From positions 62,001-126,000 of the forward strand of contig NZ_JAHZAX010000005.1 in NCBI RefSeq assembly GCF_019423705.1: 64,000 nt of DNA, given 5' to 3'. The DNA comes from Ruminococcus sp. (GTDB lineage Bacteria > Bacillota > Clostridia > Oscillospirales > Ruminococcaceae). Position 1 is the stretch's first letter, and each line of letters starts with the position of its first letter. The notes below the pieces were generated by a model. The model did no database searches, was not told the origin of the DNA, and saw only the letters and a program-made list of their open reading frames with translations. This document shows positions 1 to 7,840 of this stretch, piece after piece. Both the position numbers and the translations under genes were made by a program.

Positions 1-543
1 GAAAACAGGGTCGTCCTTGTCCTCACCGATATTTACTGCTACGCTTTCGCCGTCAGCCTTGATGATAACGCCGTGTAGAGACATTGGAACGGTCGTCCAT
101 TGATACTTCTTGATACCGCCGTAATAGTGGGTCTTGAAAAGGCAAAGCTCTTTGTCCTCATAAAGCGGGTTCTGCTTGAGATCGAGACGAGGGGAGTCGA
201 TATGAGCTGCCGCAAGTCTGATACCCTTTTCAAGGCTGTCCTTGCCCATAACTGTGAGGATAACTGCCTTGCCCCTGTTTACGAAATAGAACTTATCGCC
301 TGCGGAATACTTCTTGCCCTTTTCATATGGCTTGAAGCCTGATTCCTCAGCCTGTGCGACTGTTTCGATAACGGCTTCACGCTCGGTCTTGGCCTTGTTC
401 AGAAAGCTTTTATAACCCTCGCAGAACTTATCGGCCTTTTTGATCTTGTCATCGCTAAGGCGAAGTCCGCCGTTTTTCTTATCCGAAAGAAGCTTTTCTG
501 CAAGCTTTTCGCCCTCGGATTTTTCTTTTTTCTTGTTATCCAT
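1..543 (-). CDS. M18 family aminopeptidase (partial, N-terminal 181 residues)
   Basis: The reading frame runs off the left edge of the window, so only the N-terminal part is present. The motif AAHIDSPRLDLK at about residues 125-136 matches the metal-binding histidine region of M18 (aspartyl/aminopeptidase I) zinc peptidases, and HYYGGIKKYQW further on fits the same family. The first 30 residues are very rich in Lys and Glu. The ATG at 541-543 is preceded on the minus strand by an AGGAGG ribosome binding site. The family is cytosolic and removes N-terminal residues from peptides. It is the last gene here of a minus-strand run, separated from the transglycosylase gene by about 160 bp that holds a palindromic repeat. 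The family call is good; substrate preference cannot be told from this fragment. Confidence 0.85.
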   Translation of the reverse strand, partial: MDNKKKEKSEGEKLAEKLLSDKKNGGLRLSDDKIKKADKFCEGYKSFLNKAKTEREAVIETVAQAEESGFKPYEKGKKYSAGDKFYFVNRGKAVILTVMGKDSLEKGIRLAAAHIDSPRLDLKQNPLYEDKELCLFKTHYYGGIKKYQWTTVPMSLHGVIIKADGESVAVNIGEDKDDPVF

Positions 544-610
544 TGTAAATTCCTCCTTACTTAGATAAACTTTATGTTATTGATATATTTGTAAAAAGCA
601 AGTTCACAAA

Positions 611-680
611 CGGGCGAACACTGTTCGCCCCTACATAAAAGCATTGTAGGGGACGGCGTCCTCGACGTCCCATTTGTTCG
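611..680. repeat. Interspersed GC-rich palindromic repeat, copy 1
   Basis: Two small inverted repeats sit side by side: GGGCGAACACTGTTCGCCC (612-630), then CTACA, an AT-rich spacer, TGTAGGGG and the palindrome-like GACGGCGTCCTCGACGTCC. The same two modules, whole or in part, recur at 5775-5805, 40437-40461 and 41991-42073, always between genes. No coding potential. This looks like a REP-like or MITE-like family of the genome. Confidence 0.75.
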
Positions 681-701
681 GATTTGCTAATACTCTCGGT
701 T

Positions 702-1361
702 TTAATTTGCTTCCGTTATATCGCCGTCATTTGCAAGGATATCCTTGTAATTATCATAGGCACGGCGTATTTTTCTGACGTAATTCTGGGTCTGGTCGTT
801 TTCGTTTGGGATATCGTTCTCGTTGAAGTTGTCGGGATCGACTGTGCCGTCCTCTATCCAACTGTCAACAAGGCTCATTCCGCAATGATATGCCGCCGCT
901 GTCAGCTCTATGGAGCCGTCATATTTATCCATAAGGTAGCTGAGATAATATGTGCCATACTGGATATTGAGCTCTGGGTCGAACATATCGTCATAGCTGT
1001 TGTCACGCTGATCGTCAAGGCGATATTTTATCCAGTCGTATGCGTCCTCCATAAGCTGCATAAGACCTCTTGCGCCCACGGACGACACGGCGTCCTTATC
1101 AAAGCCGCTTTCGACTTTTATAACCGAGAACACCAGCACGGGGTCGCAGTCATATTTCTTTGAATACTTTATGACATACTCTTCATAGTCGGTGGGATAT
1201 GAAAAGGAATTTGGGATATCCTTTGCTTTTTTTATTATCTGCTCGTGATAAAGTGAGACTATAAAGCCTATGCCGCTCAAAAGCAGAATGACCGCTATTA
1301 TAACAGGGCCTTTTTTCAGCCGCCGTTTCTTTTTACGTCTGGTTTTTGCATTAGCCGCCAT
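702..1361 (-). CDS. Membrane-anchored lytic transglycosylase (SLT domain)
   Basis: A 219-residue protein with a basic N-terminus, one membrane segment at about 18-37 and an extracytoplasmic SLT-type domain. The catalytic glutamate is E84 in VIKVESGFD, followed by GARGLMQLM (97-105) and the AYHCG segment near 155, the three hallmark motifs of the goose-lysozyme-like transglycosylases. The enzyme should cleave the MurNAc-GlcNAc bond of peptidoglycan, producing 1,6-anhydro ends, on the outer face of the membrane. The start overlaps the end of coaE by 11 bp, so the two genes are translationally linked. Length is typical of the short membrane-bound clostridial forms. Confidence 0.9.
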   Translation of the reverse strand: MAANAKTRRKKKRRLKKGPVIIAVILLLSGIGFIVSLYHEQIIKKAKDIPNSFSYPTDYEEYVIKYSKKYDCDPVLVFSVIKVESGFDKDAVSSVGARGLMQLMEDAYDWIKYRLDDQRDNSYDDMFDPELNIQYGTYYLSYLMDKYDGSIELTAAAYHCGMSLVDSWIEDGTVDPDNFNENDIPNENDQTQNYVRKIRRAYDNYKDILANDGDITEAN

Positions 1362-1956
1362 TTTTATCGTATCTTTCCTTTATATTATTTATGACCCTGC
1401 GTGTTTTATCCGCAGTTTCATCAAATCTGCCGTTATTTTCGATAACATACTCGCAGCGCTCTTTGAAAAATTCCGTTGTGTGTTGTGAAGCAAAACGCTT
1501 CTGCGCAAGCTCTTTGGGGATATTGTCCCTTTCCACAATTCGTGCAAGCCTTGTGTTATGATCCGCAACAACGCTCACGATCGTATCGCAAAGCTTATCG
1601 GCGCCAGCTTCAAAAAGGGTGGGTGCGTCAAGAAGTATAAAACTGCTTTTTGAAGCGGCAATGCGCTCTTTGATACTTTGATTTATGAAAGGGTAGATAT
1701 TGCTGTTGAGCATATCGAGCTTTTGCTTGTCGGAAAAGACTGTTTCAGCCATTTTTCGTCTGTCAAGGGTGAGATTTTCGTCAAAGCAATGTGGGAAAAG
1801 CTTTGCAAGCTGCTTGCAGCAATCGCTGCCCGACAGGGTGACTTCACGGGCGATGATATCGCAGTTTATGATGTCAAAGCCCTGCTGCTCAAAGGCTTTT
1901 GAGACTGTGGTCTTGCCTGCGCCGCTTTGTCCTGTCAAACCAACGATAACTTTCAT
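1351..1956 (-). CDS. coaE: Dephospho-CoA kinase
   Basis: A 201-residue P-loop kinase with GQSGAGKT at residues 9-16 and the typical CoaE continuation in which the bound dephospho-CoA is handled (NCDIIAREV at about 31-39). LDAPTLFEAG at about 110 is the conserved Walker B-like segment of the family. It catalyses the last step of coenzyme A synthesis, ATP-dependent phosphorylation of the ribose 3'-hydroxyl, in the cytosol. The gene starts exactly where the Sua5-type gene upstream ends (shared base 1956) and overlaps the transglycosylase gene at its other end, which indicates one tightly packed transcript. Full length for the family. Confidence 0.95.
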   Translation of the reverse strand: MKVIVGLTGQSGAGKTTVSKAFEQQGFDIINCDIIAREVTLSGSDCCKQLAKLFPHCFDENLTLDRRKMAETVFSDKQKLDMLNSNIYPFINQSIKERIAASKSSFILLDAPTLFEAGADKLCDTIVSVVADHNTRLARIVERDNIPKELAQKRFASQHTTEFFKERCEYVIENNGRFDETADKTRRVINNIKERYDKNGG

Positions 1957-2972
1957 CAGAGCTTCACCACCTGAAAGCCTGCGGCTCTCAGCAGTCGGTT
2001 ATAGACTGCAAGGCCTACGCCGTCCTTATTTGGGCAGCGTGCGAATACTTTCTTTGCGCCGATATCGTCAAGCTCTCTGAGCACATCAAAAAGCTCTTTC
2101 GCCTGCTCTTCGTCAGTTGCGCCATAGCAAAGGTGGGGTATATCCAGCCCGTCGCAATCGCTGTCGGCAAAGACCATAAGGGTGGTGTCTTTATCGGCAT
2201 TTTCTTTGACAAAGCTTCTGAAAGCCTCAAGGCTGCTGTCGATTATGGTGACGTCAGCTTTCGGGGCATAGTGCTTATATTTCATTCCGGGGGAGCGGAC
2301 TTTCACATTCTCGCCCAGCTTTTCAAGCACGCCTTTGTCAATAAGCACGTTGGGCGTTATCTCCATAAGATCTTCGGCGGAGATAAAGCCCGGTCGCAGA
2401 AGCCTTATGCTGTCGCCCTCAAAGCTTATAACAGTTGATTCAACGCCCACGCCGCAAGCACCGCCGTCGATTATAGCAGGTATCCTGCCCTGCATATCGT
2501 TAAGGACGTGCTGAGCCGTTGTTGGCGATGGGCTGCCCGAAAGGTTTGCCGACGGGGCGGCGATAGGGAAGCCGCAGGCGGAGATAAGGGCTCTTGCCAC
2601 CTTATGTGACGGCATTCTTATGCCCACAGTATCAAGTCCGCCGCTTGTGACCATTGGTATTGTATCTGACTTGGGCATTATCATTGTGAGTGGACCCGGC
2701 CAGAATTTTTCTGCGCATTTTACTGCAAGCTTTGGCACTTCATTTACAAGCTCTTCTATCTGAACGATATCAGAGATATGCACGATGAGCGGGTTATCGG
2801 CAGGTCTGCCCTTGGCGGCGAATATCTTGCGCACCGCAGCTTCGTCAAAAGCATTTGCGGCAAGACCGTAAACAGTCTCCGTCGGCATACCGACAACTTC
2901 GCCGTCGGCGAGAAGCTTTGCGGCGGCCTTTATGCTTTCATCATCTGTGCCGAGTATTTTTGTATCAAACAT
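1956..2972 (-). CDS. tsaC: L-threonylcarbamoyladenylate synthase, Sua5 type
   Basis: A 338-residue protein with an N-terminal YrdC domain (about 1-205), which carries the KGRPADNPL and SANLSG nucleotide-binding motifs, and a C-terminal Sua5 domain (about 235-338). It makes threonylcarbamoyl-AMP from threonine, bicarbonate and ATP, the first step of the t6A37 modification of ANN-decoding tRNAs. The longer two-domain form is the Sua5 (YwlC) version rather than the short TsaC. It follows prfA with a 3-bp gap and abuts coaE, so it sits mid-operon. Downstream TsaB/D/E genes are not in this window. Confidence 0.93.
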   Translation of the reverse strand: MFDTKILGTDDESIKAAAKLLADGEVVGMPTETVYGLAANAFDEAAVRKIFAAKGRPADNPLIVHISDIVQIEELVNEVPKLAVKCAEKFWPGPLTMIMPKSDTIPMVTSGGLDTVGIRMPSHKVARALISACGFPIAAPSANLSGSPSPTTAQHVLNDMQGRIPAIIDGGACGVGVESTVISFEGDSIRLLRPGFISAEDLMEITPNVLIDKGVLEKLGENVKVRSPGMKYKHYAPKADVTIIDSSLEAFRSFVKENADKDTTLMVFADSDCDGLDIPHLCYGATDEEQAKELFDVLRELDDIGAKKVFARCPNKDGVGLAVYNRLLRAAGFQVVKL

Positions 2973-2975
2973 TTT

Positions 2976-4055
2976 TTATTCTTCTTCCTGGCTTGCAAGC
3001 TTGGCAGCCTGATCGGCTGTTGCAAGTGCGTCGATTATTTCGTCAAGTGCGCCGTTGAGCACCTGTTCAAGTCTGTAAATAGTAAGACCTATTCTGTGGT
3101 CGGAGATTCTGCCCTCGGGGTAGTTATAAGTTCTAATTCTCTCGGAGCGGTCGCCTGTGCCCACCTGTGAACGTCTGTTGTCGGCGATCTCCTTATTCTG
3201 AGCCTGTACTTTCTGATCGAGCAGTCTTGAGCGTAGGACTTTAAGAGCCTTTTCCTTGTTTTTGAACTGCGAACGCTCGTCCTGACACTCAACTACCATA
3301 CCAGTCGGCAGGTGAGTGATCCTGATAGCGGAGGAAGTCTTGTTGATATGCTGTCCGCCTGCGCCCGATGAACGGAAAACGTCGATCTTGAGGTCTTTCT
3401 CTTCGTTAAGGTCAAGCTCGACTTCGTCAGCTTCTGGGAGAACTGCGACTGTAACAGTAGAAGTGTGAACTCTGCCCTGTGATTCGGTTTCCGGCACACG
3501 CTGAACTCTGTGGACGCCGCTTTCGTACTTAAATCTTGAATATGCGCCCTCGCCCGAAACGCTGAAAGTGATTTCCTTATAGCCTCCAAGCTCGGTCTCA
3601 TTCTCGTTCATAACTTCGATGTTCCAGCCCTTTGAAGCGGCATACATAGAATACATTCTGTAAAGTGAGCCTGCGAAAAGGGCAGCCTCTTCGCCGCCTG
3701 CGCCGCCTCTGATCTCGATGATAACGTTACGCTCATCGTTAGGGTCTTTCGGCAGGAGCAGGAGCTTGAGCTCTTCCTCAAGTCTTGCCATATCTTCCTT
3801 GGATTCTTCAAGCTGCATTTGCACCATTTCCTTGAAGTCCTTATCCATTCCGCCTGCGTCAAGAAGCTCCAGCGCTTCGTCATTGGCGGCCTTGGCTTTT
3901 TTGTATTCGCCGAATTTTTCAACTATCGGCGTAAGTGTCTTATATTCCTTCATAAGGCTTGTGTAGAGCTGATTGTTGTTTACAGTATCAGGCTGCATAA
4001 GCTTTTCGTTTATCTCATTGAACTTGTCTTCAAGCGCTTTTATTCTTTCAAACAT
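2976..4055 (-). CDS. prfA: Peptide chain release factor 1
   Basis: A 359-residue class I release factor. The peptidyl-tRNA hydrolysis motif GGQ is at 233-235 inside SSGAGGQHINKT. The stop-codon recognition tripeptide at 188-190 is PET, which fits the PxT signature of RF1 (UAA/UAG) and not the SPF of RF2. The N-terminal helical domain (about 1-100) is complete. It acts on the ribosome to release the finished chain. No prmC methyltransferase gene is adjacent, unlike in many Firmicutes. A 68-bp gap separates it from the DUF951 gene upstream. Confidence 0.97.
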   Translation of the reverse strand: MFERIKALEDKFNEINEKLMQPDTVNNNQLYTSLMKEYKTLTPIVEKFGEYKKAKAANDEALELLDAGGMDKDFKEMVQMQLEESKEDMARLEEELKLLLLPKDPNDERNVIIEIRGGAGGEEAALFAGSLYRMYSMYAASKGWNIEVMNENETELGGYKEITFSVSGEGAYSRFKYESGVHRVQRVPETESQGRVHTSTVTVAVLPEADEVELDLNEEKDLKIDVFRSSGAGGQHINKTSSAIRITHLPTGMVVECQDERSQFKNKEKALKVLRSRLLDQKVQAQNKEIADNRRSQVGTGDRSERIRTYNYPEGRISDHRIGLTIYRLEQVLNGALDEIIDALATADQAAKLASQEEE

Positions 4056-4123
4056 TTTAAATTTCTCCTGTCATTTTAAGGTTTTGGCATTGTTATTTCA
4101 TATAAGTCACAAAGCAGGAGCAG

Positions 4124-4312
4124 CTATGACTCTGCCTCACGAATAACTGTTTTGACGTTCTTTTCAGCTTTTCCACGAACGATCATAAACTCTCTGCCGC
4201 AGCCTTCGCAGCGCAGCTTGAAATCCATACCCGAACGCAGGACTAACATTCTGTTGCTGCCGCAGGGGTGGCTTTTTTTCATAACGAGGATATCGCCCTT
4301 GATTATATCCAT
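4124..4312 (-). CDS. DUF951 family small zinc-ribbon-like protein
   Basis: A 62-residue protein starting MDIIKGDILVMKKSHPCGSN. The HPCGSN motif and the CEGCGRE cysteine pair near residue 37 are the signature of DUF951, a short conserved Firmicutes protein of unknown function that probably binds a metal through its cysteines. I place the start at 4312, not at an ATG 69 bp further upstream, because AAAGGA lies about 10 nt before 4312 and the family begins here. The upstream ATG would overlap the promoter at 4353-4381. It probably heads the transcript that continues into prfA. Confidence 0.85.
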   Translation of the reverse strand: MDIIKGDILVMKKSHPCGSNRMLVLRSGMDFKLRCEGCGREFMIVRGKAEKNVKTVIREAES

Positions 4313-4352
4313 CTGCACCACATTCCTTTCCAAATTTAATTCATACACAGAT

Positions 4353-4381
4353 ATTATAGCACAAAATCTTTTGTATGGCAA
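4353..4381 (-). promoter_or_regulatory. Sigma-A promoter for the DUF951-prfA operon
   Basis: Read on the minus strand: TTGCCA (4376-4381), a 17-bp spacer and TATAAT (4353-4358). The start codon at 4312 lies about 40 bp downstream. Confidence 0.75.
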
Positions 4382-4435
4382 TAGCGATTTATCAATTAAG
4401 TCAAGAGGGGAGCGAACGATCGGGCAAATGCTGTC

Positions 4436-4473
4436 GCAAAAATAAACGGGCTGCCTATCAAAAGCCGCCCGTT
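4436..4473 (-). terminator. Intrinsic terminator after the LCP gene
   Basis: On the minus strand AAACGGGC pairs with GCCCGTTT (4466-4473 with 4444-4451) across a 14-nt loop, followed by ATTTTTG. It lies 8 bp after the stop codon of the LCP gene. Confidence 0.8.
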
Positions 4474-4480
4474 TGTGATA

Positions 4481-5707
4481 TTATTTGCCGTAGATATTTT
4501 TCTTGATATAGTCGATATTCTTATCGAAATCAACTCCAAGAACGCTCATTCCTCTAATTGTGAGGTACTGCCAAGTGCCCTCCGCAGGAACTCTGCATTG
4601 CTCACGGTCATAGCCGAGATATGAAGCTGAGTTGAGGATAAGTGAGAAGATCTCGTCCTTTTGGAGGTTGGTCGTGATATTCGGCAGAAGTGCGTCAAGA
4701 AGATCGCTCATTTCGCCAATGCTCAGATCGGACATTTTCTCAAGTATCTTTTCGAGCACGGCACGCTGTCTGTCAGTTCTTGCAAAGTCTGTGCCGATGT
4801 ATCTTATTCTTGAATATGCAAGAGCCTGTGCGCCGTCAAGGGTGTATGTTCCGCCCTTTGAGAGCTTGCCCTCGTCTGCGGCTCTGCCCTCGAGAGAGTT
4901 TATCTCGTTGAGGTATGCGTTCACATACTGTACTTCATCGTCAGTGACATTTATCTCAACGCCGCCGACAGCGTCAACGACTGTTGTGAAGGAGAAGAAA
5001 TTCACCTGTGCGTATTTGTTTATCTCGATCTTGAAGTTCTGCTCGATAGTGTCGATAAGCAGATCAGCGCCGCCGTATGCATAGGCGTGGTTAAGCCTTG
5101 TGGATTCAACGCCCGGGATAGCAAGGTAGATATCACGGAGAAAAGATGTCATAACGATCTTTTCAGTTTTCTTGTTTATGGAAACAAGTATCATACTGTC
5201 GGAACGGCCTCTGTCAGACTTGTCTCTTGCGTCTGTGCCGATAAGGAGCACGTTGAGGACGTCCTTATCTTTCATAATATCGATGGCGTTGTTTTCCATA
5301 TTCTTTCTGATAGCATCGTCAGCGGCATCGATATCTTCCTGCGGGGAGTCGGGCTCTGAAGTGATGTCGTCGTCGGGCTCGATAGAGTCAAGTATCTCAT
5401 AGCTGTCCGCAACAGGGACGATATTTATTTTATCCACATAGTGATTTACTATCGCAACGGCAACGCCCATACCGATAAGCAGCAGGGCAACGATCACCAC
5501 GGCGATTATCAAAATGACTTTTTTCTTCTTGCTCTTTTTCTTTGGCTTCTTTTTGGTGTTTGAGTTTTTATGCTGTACGGGTGCAGGCTTTTTGCTCTGC
5601 TCAGGGGCAGGAGCGGTCTCAGCCTGCGGTGCAGAAGCTTGCTGGTGCTTCTTTTCCATTGTTTCGGCAATTATCTCTTCGATAGACTTGTCGTTATTCT
5701 CGTTCAT
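4481..5707 (-). CDS. LytR-CpsA-Psr (LCP) family cell-wall polymer ligase
   Basis: A 408-residue protein with a long cytoplasmic head rich in Ala, Pro, Gln and Lys (1-62), one membrane segment (about 64-88) and an extracellular LCP domain (about 150-395). LIGTDARD followed by SDSMILVSIN is the conserved core that holds the polyprenyl pyrophosphate substrate. The family transfers wall teichoic acid or capsule-like glycopolymers from the lipid carrier to peptidoglycan. I start at the ATG at 5705-5707, because an ATG 15 bp upstream is itself part of the GGAGG ribosome binding site (ATGGAGGAG). Single gene with its own promoter and terminator. Confidence 0.92.
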   Translation of the reverse strand: MNENNDKSIEEIIAETMEKKHQQASAPQAETAPAPEQSKKPAPVQHKNSNTKKKPKKKSKKKKVILIIAVVIVALLLIGMGVAVAIVNHYVDKINIVPVADSYEILDSIEPDDDITSEPDSPQEDIDAADDAIRKNMENNAIDIMKDKDVLNVLLIGTDARDKSDRGRSDSMILVSINKKTEKIVMTSFLRDIYLAIPGVESTRLNHAYAYGGADLLIDTIEQNFKIEINKYAQVNFFSFTTVVDAVGGVEINVTDDEVQYVNAYLNEINSLEGRAADEGKLSKGGTYTLDGAQALAYSRIRYIGTDFARTDRQRAVLEKILEKMSDLSIGEMSDLLDALLPNITTNLQKDEIFSLILNSASYLGYDREQCRVPAEGTWQYLTIRGMSVLGVDFDKNIDYIKKNIYGK

Positions 5708-5774
5708 AGGTCTCTCCTCCATAATATGAATATATGAAAATGCTTAAAGGCATTAGTTTTATCAACTGCAAACA

Positions 5775-5805
5775 AGCGGGACGTCGGGGGCGCCGTCCCC
5801 TACAT
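5775..5805. repeat. Interspersed GC-rich palindromic repeat, copy 2
   Basis: GGGACGTCGGGGGCGCCGTC followed by CCCTACATC is the second module of the repeat at 611-680, in inverted orientation. The GGGCGAAC module is missing here. Confidence 0.65.
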
Positions 5806-5834
5806 CACGTTATTTCAATGTAATTGTTTTCCTT

Positions 5835-5863
5835 ATTATATAACATTTCTGCCAATAAATCAA
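5835..5863 (-). promoter_or_regulatory. Probable sigma-A promoter of the LCP gene
   Basis: On the minus strand TTGATT (5858-5863), 17-bp spacer, TATAAT (5835-5840). It leaves a 5' leader of roughly 120 nt that contains repeat copy 2. Confidence 0.6.
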
Positions 5864-5975
5864 TATTTTCTGCAAGGGTTTGTACTTTTTGACCTTATTA
5901 TAATAATTGCGGCGGCAAAAGTGTGTTGAAAATGCCAATAAATCTCGCTAAAAAGTGAAAAAAGGCGATTTGCAC

Positions 5976-6004
5976 TTGACTAATCCGTATTAAAATGGTA
6001 TGAT
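5976..6004 (+). promoter_or_regulatory. Sigma-A promoter of lysA
   Basis: TTGACT (5976-5981), 17-bp spacer, TATGAT (5999-6004), about 70 bp before the lysA start. Confidence 0.7.
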
Positions 6005-6075
6005 AATTGTGTATTTTTGTGCTTATTTGCGCTTAATTTAATTTTGTATATTTTTTATAGAAGGATTGAGATATA

Positions 6076-7350
6076 ATGAAAACACCATTTATTACAAAGG
6101 AAAAGGCTGAGGAGATCATCAAGCAGTTCCCAACGCCATTCCACATCTACGACGAAAAGGGCATAAGACAGAGAGCAAGAGACATCAACAAGGCTTTCAG
6201 CTGGAACAAGGGCTTCAAGGAGTATTTCGCTGTTAAGGCTACGCCAAATCCTTTTATTCTCAAGATATTGAAGGAAGAGGGCTGCGGCGTTGACTGTTCA
6301 TCGCTGACAGAGCTTATGATGAGCGAGTGCTGCGGTTTCAGCGGAAGCGACATTATGTTTTCTTCAAACGTAACGCCAAAGGCCGATTTTCTCAAGGCAA
6401 GAGAGCTTGGAGCTTACATCAATCTTGACGACTTCACACACATCGACTATCTTGACGACCTTTGCGGCATTCCGGAGACTATCTGCTGCCGTTTCAATCC
6501 GGGCGGACATTTCGAGATAGAGACCCAGATAATGGACAACCCCGGCGAGGCTAAGTACGGCTTCACGAAGGAGCAGATCATCGAGGGCTTCAAGGTACTT
6601 CAGAAGAAGGGCGCAAAGCACTTCGGTATCCACGCTTTCCTTGCTTCAAACACGGTTTCAAACGCTTATTATCCAAAGCTTGCTAGGATCCTTTTCGAGC
6701 TGGCTGTTGAGCTTCACGAAAAGACAGGCGCTGATATCAAGTTCGTAAACCTTTCTGGCGGTATCGGTGTGGCTTACGAGCCTGACAAGCCGCAGAACGA
6801 TATCTTCGCTATCGGCGAGGGCGTTCGCAAGGCATTTGAGGACATTATGGTGCCTGCCGGACTTGGCGACGTTGCTATCTTCACAGAGCTTGGCAGATTT
6901 ATGCTTGCTCCGTTCGGTCATCTTGTTGCAACTTGCACACACCACAAGCACACATACAAGGAGTATGTTGGTCTTGACGCTTGTGCCTGCAACCTTATGA
7001 GGCCTGCAATGTACGGCGCTTATCACCACATCACAGTTCTTGGCAAGGAAAATGCCCTTTGCGACCACAAGTATGACGTTACAGGCGGCCTTTGCGAGAA
7101 CAACGACAAGTTCGCTGTTGACAGAATGCTCCCTGAGATCGACACAGGCGATATCCTTGTTATCCACGACACAGGCGCTCACGGCTTCTCAATGGGTTAC
7201 AACTACAACGGCAAGCTGCGTTCAGCAGAGATACTTCTCCACGAGGACGGCACTTTCGATATGATAAGACGTGCTGAGACACCTGCTGATTATTTCGCAA
7301 CATTTGATTTTACTGATATTTTCGATAAATATACAAAGAATAATAAGTAA
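6076..7350 (+). CDS. lysA: Diaminopimelate decarboxylase (PLP-dependent)
   Basis: A 424-residue fold III PLP enzyme. The PLP lysine is K55 in YFAVKATPNP, the glycine-rich LSGGIGV phosphate loop is near residue 225, and the C-terminal GGLCENND motif contains the cysteine-glutamate pair that reaches across the dimer to bind diaminopimelate. The reaction removes CO2 from meso-diaminopimelate to give L-lysine, the last step of lysine synthesis. The gene stands alone between a good promoter and a terminator. Sequence is somewhat diverged from classic LysA, so a related role (for example a carboxynorspermidine-type decarboxylase) is possible but less likely. Confidence 0.82.
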   Translation: MKTPFITKEKAEEIIKQFPTPFHIYDEKGIRQRARDINKAFSWNKGFKEYFAVKATPNPFILKILKEEGCGVDCSSLTELMMSECCGFSGSDIMFSSNVTPKADFLKARELGAYINLDDFTHIDYLDDLCGIPETICCRFNPGGHFEIETQIMDNPGEAKYGFTKEQIIEGFKVLQKKGAKHFGIHAFLASNTVSNAYYPKLARILFELAVELHEKTGADIKFVNLSGGIGVAYEPDKPQNDIFAIGEGVRKAFEDIMVPAGLGDVAIFTELGRFMLAPFGHLVATCTHHKHTYKEYVGLDACACNLMRPAMYGAYHHITVLGKENALCDHKYDVTGGLCENNDKFAVDRMLPEIDTGDILVIHDTGAHGFSMGYNYNGKLRSAEILLHEDGTFDMIRRAETPADYFATFDFTDIFDKYTKNNK

Positions 7351-7360
7351 TGACGCTTAA

Positions 7361-7400
7361 AGATCCACAGGGGAATTCTCTGTGGGTCTTGCTGTTTTTC
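7361..7400 (+). terminator. Intrinsic terminator after lysA
   Basis: AGATCCACAG pairs with CTGTGGGTCT around an 8-nt loop, followed by TGCTGTTTTTC. Confidence 0.8.
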
Positions 7401-7450
7401 TATGGACGGGCGGCAATTATTAAAAAAATCGGAATTTATGCAATTTCTGC

Positions 7451-7479
7451 TTGCAAAATAGTATGAAATGTAGTATAAT
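7451..7479 (+). promoter_or_regulatory. Sigma-A promoter of gatCAB
   Basis: TTGCAA (7451-7456), 17-bp spacer, TATAAT (7474-7479), about 60 bp before gatC. Confidence 0.8.
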
Positions 7480-7536
7480 ATTAAATTGAATTGGTGTATT
7501 TTTATGCCTAATATTAAGAAAGGTCAGGGATTATAT

Positions 7537-7815
7537 ATGGATTTGGATATGGTTAAATACCTAGCCGAGCTCAGTAAGCTTGAATATTCCGAGAAAGAGC
7601 TTGCGGCGACGGCAGATCAGATGACTGATATTATCGATCTTATGGATACAGTTAAGGAGATCAACATTACCTATGACGACCTCAAGGATAATCACGATGT
7701 TTATCTTAACGACCTGAGAAAGGACGAGGTATACGAGTCTATGCCTACTTCAAAGGTTCTTTCAAACGCAGTCAATACTAATAACTGCTTTGTTGTTCCA
7801 AAGGTAGTGGAATAA
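7537..7815 (+). CDS. gatC: Asp-tRNA(Asn)/Glu-tRNA(Gln) amidotransferase subunit C
   Basis: A 92-residue protein beginning MDLDMVKYLAELSKLEYSE, the usual N-terminal helix of GatC, with the ITYDDLKDN stretch that wraps around GatA. GatC holds the GatA and GatB subunits together. I choose the ATG at 7537, giving the normal family length; a GTG/ATG-like extension up to 7486 would overlap the transcription start region. AGGTCAGGG precedes it as a modest ribosome binding site. First gene of gatC-gatA-gatB/aspS. Confidence 0.9.
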   Translation: MDLDMVKYLAELSKLEYSEKELAATADQMTDIIDLMDTVKEINITYDDLKDNHDVYLNDLRKDEVYESMPTSKVLSNAVNTNNCFVVPKVVE

Positions 7816-7840
7816 ATTAAAAGGGAAGGTAGTGTGTAAT

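Larger units (their letters stand above)
5708..6075. other. 368-bp divergent intergenic region
   Basis: No open frame of note. It holds the 5' leader and promoter of the LCP gene (minus), a palindromic repeat copy at 5775-5805, and the promoter of lysA (plus) at 5976-6004. The centre is strongly AT-rich. Confidence 0.7.
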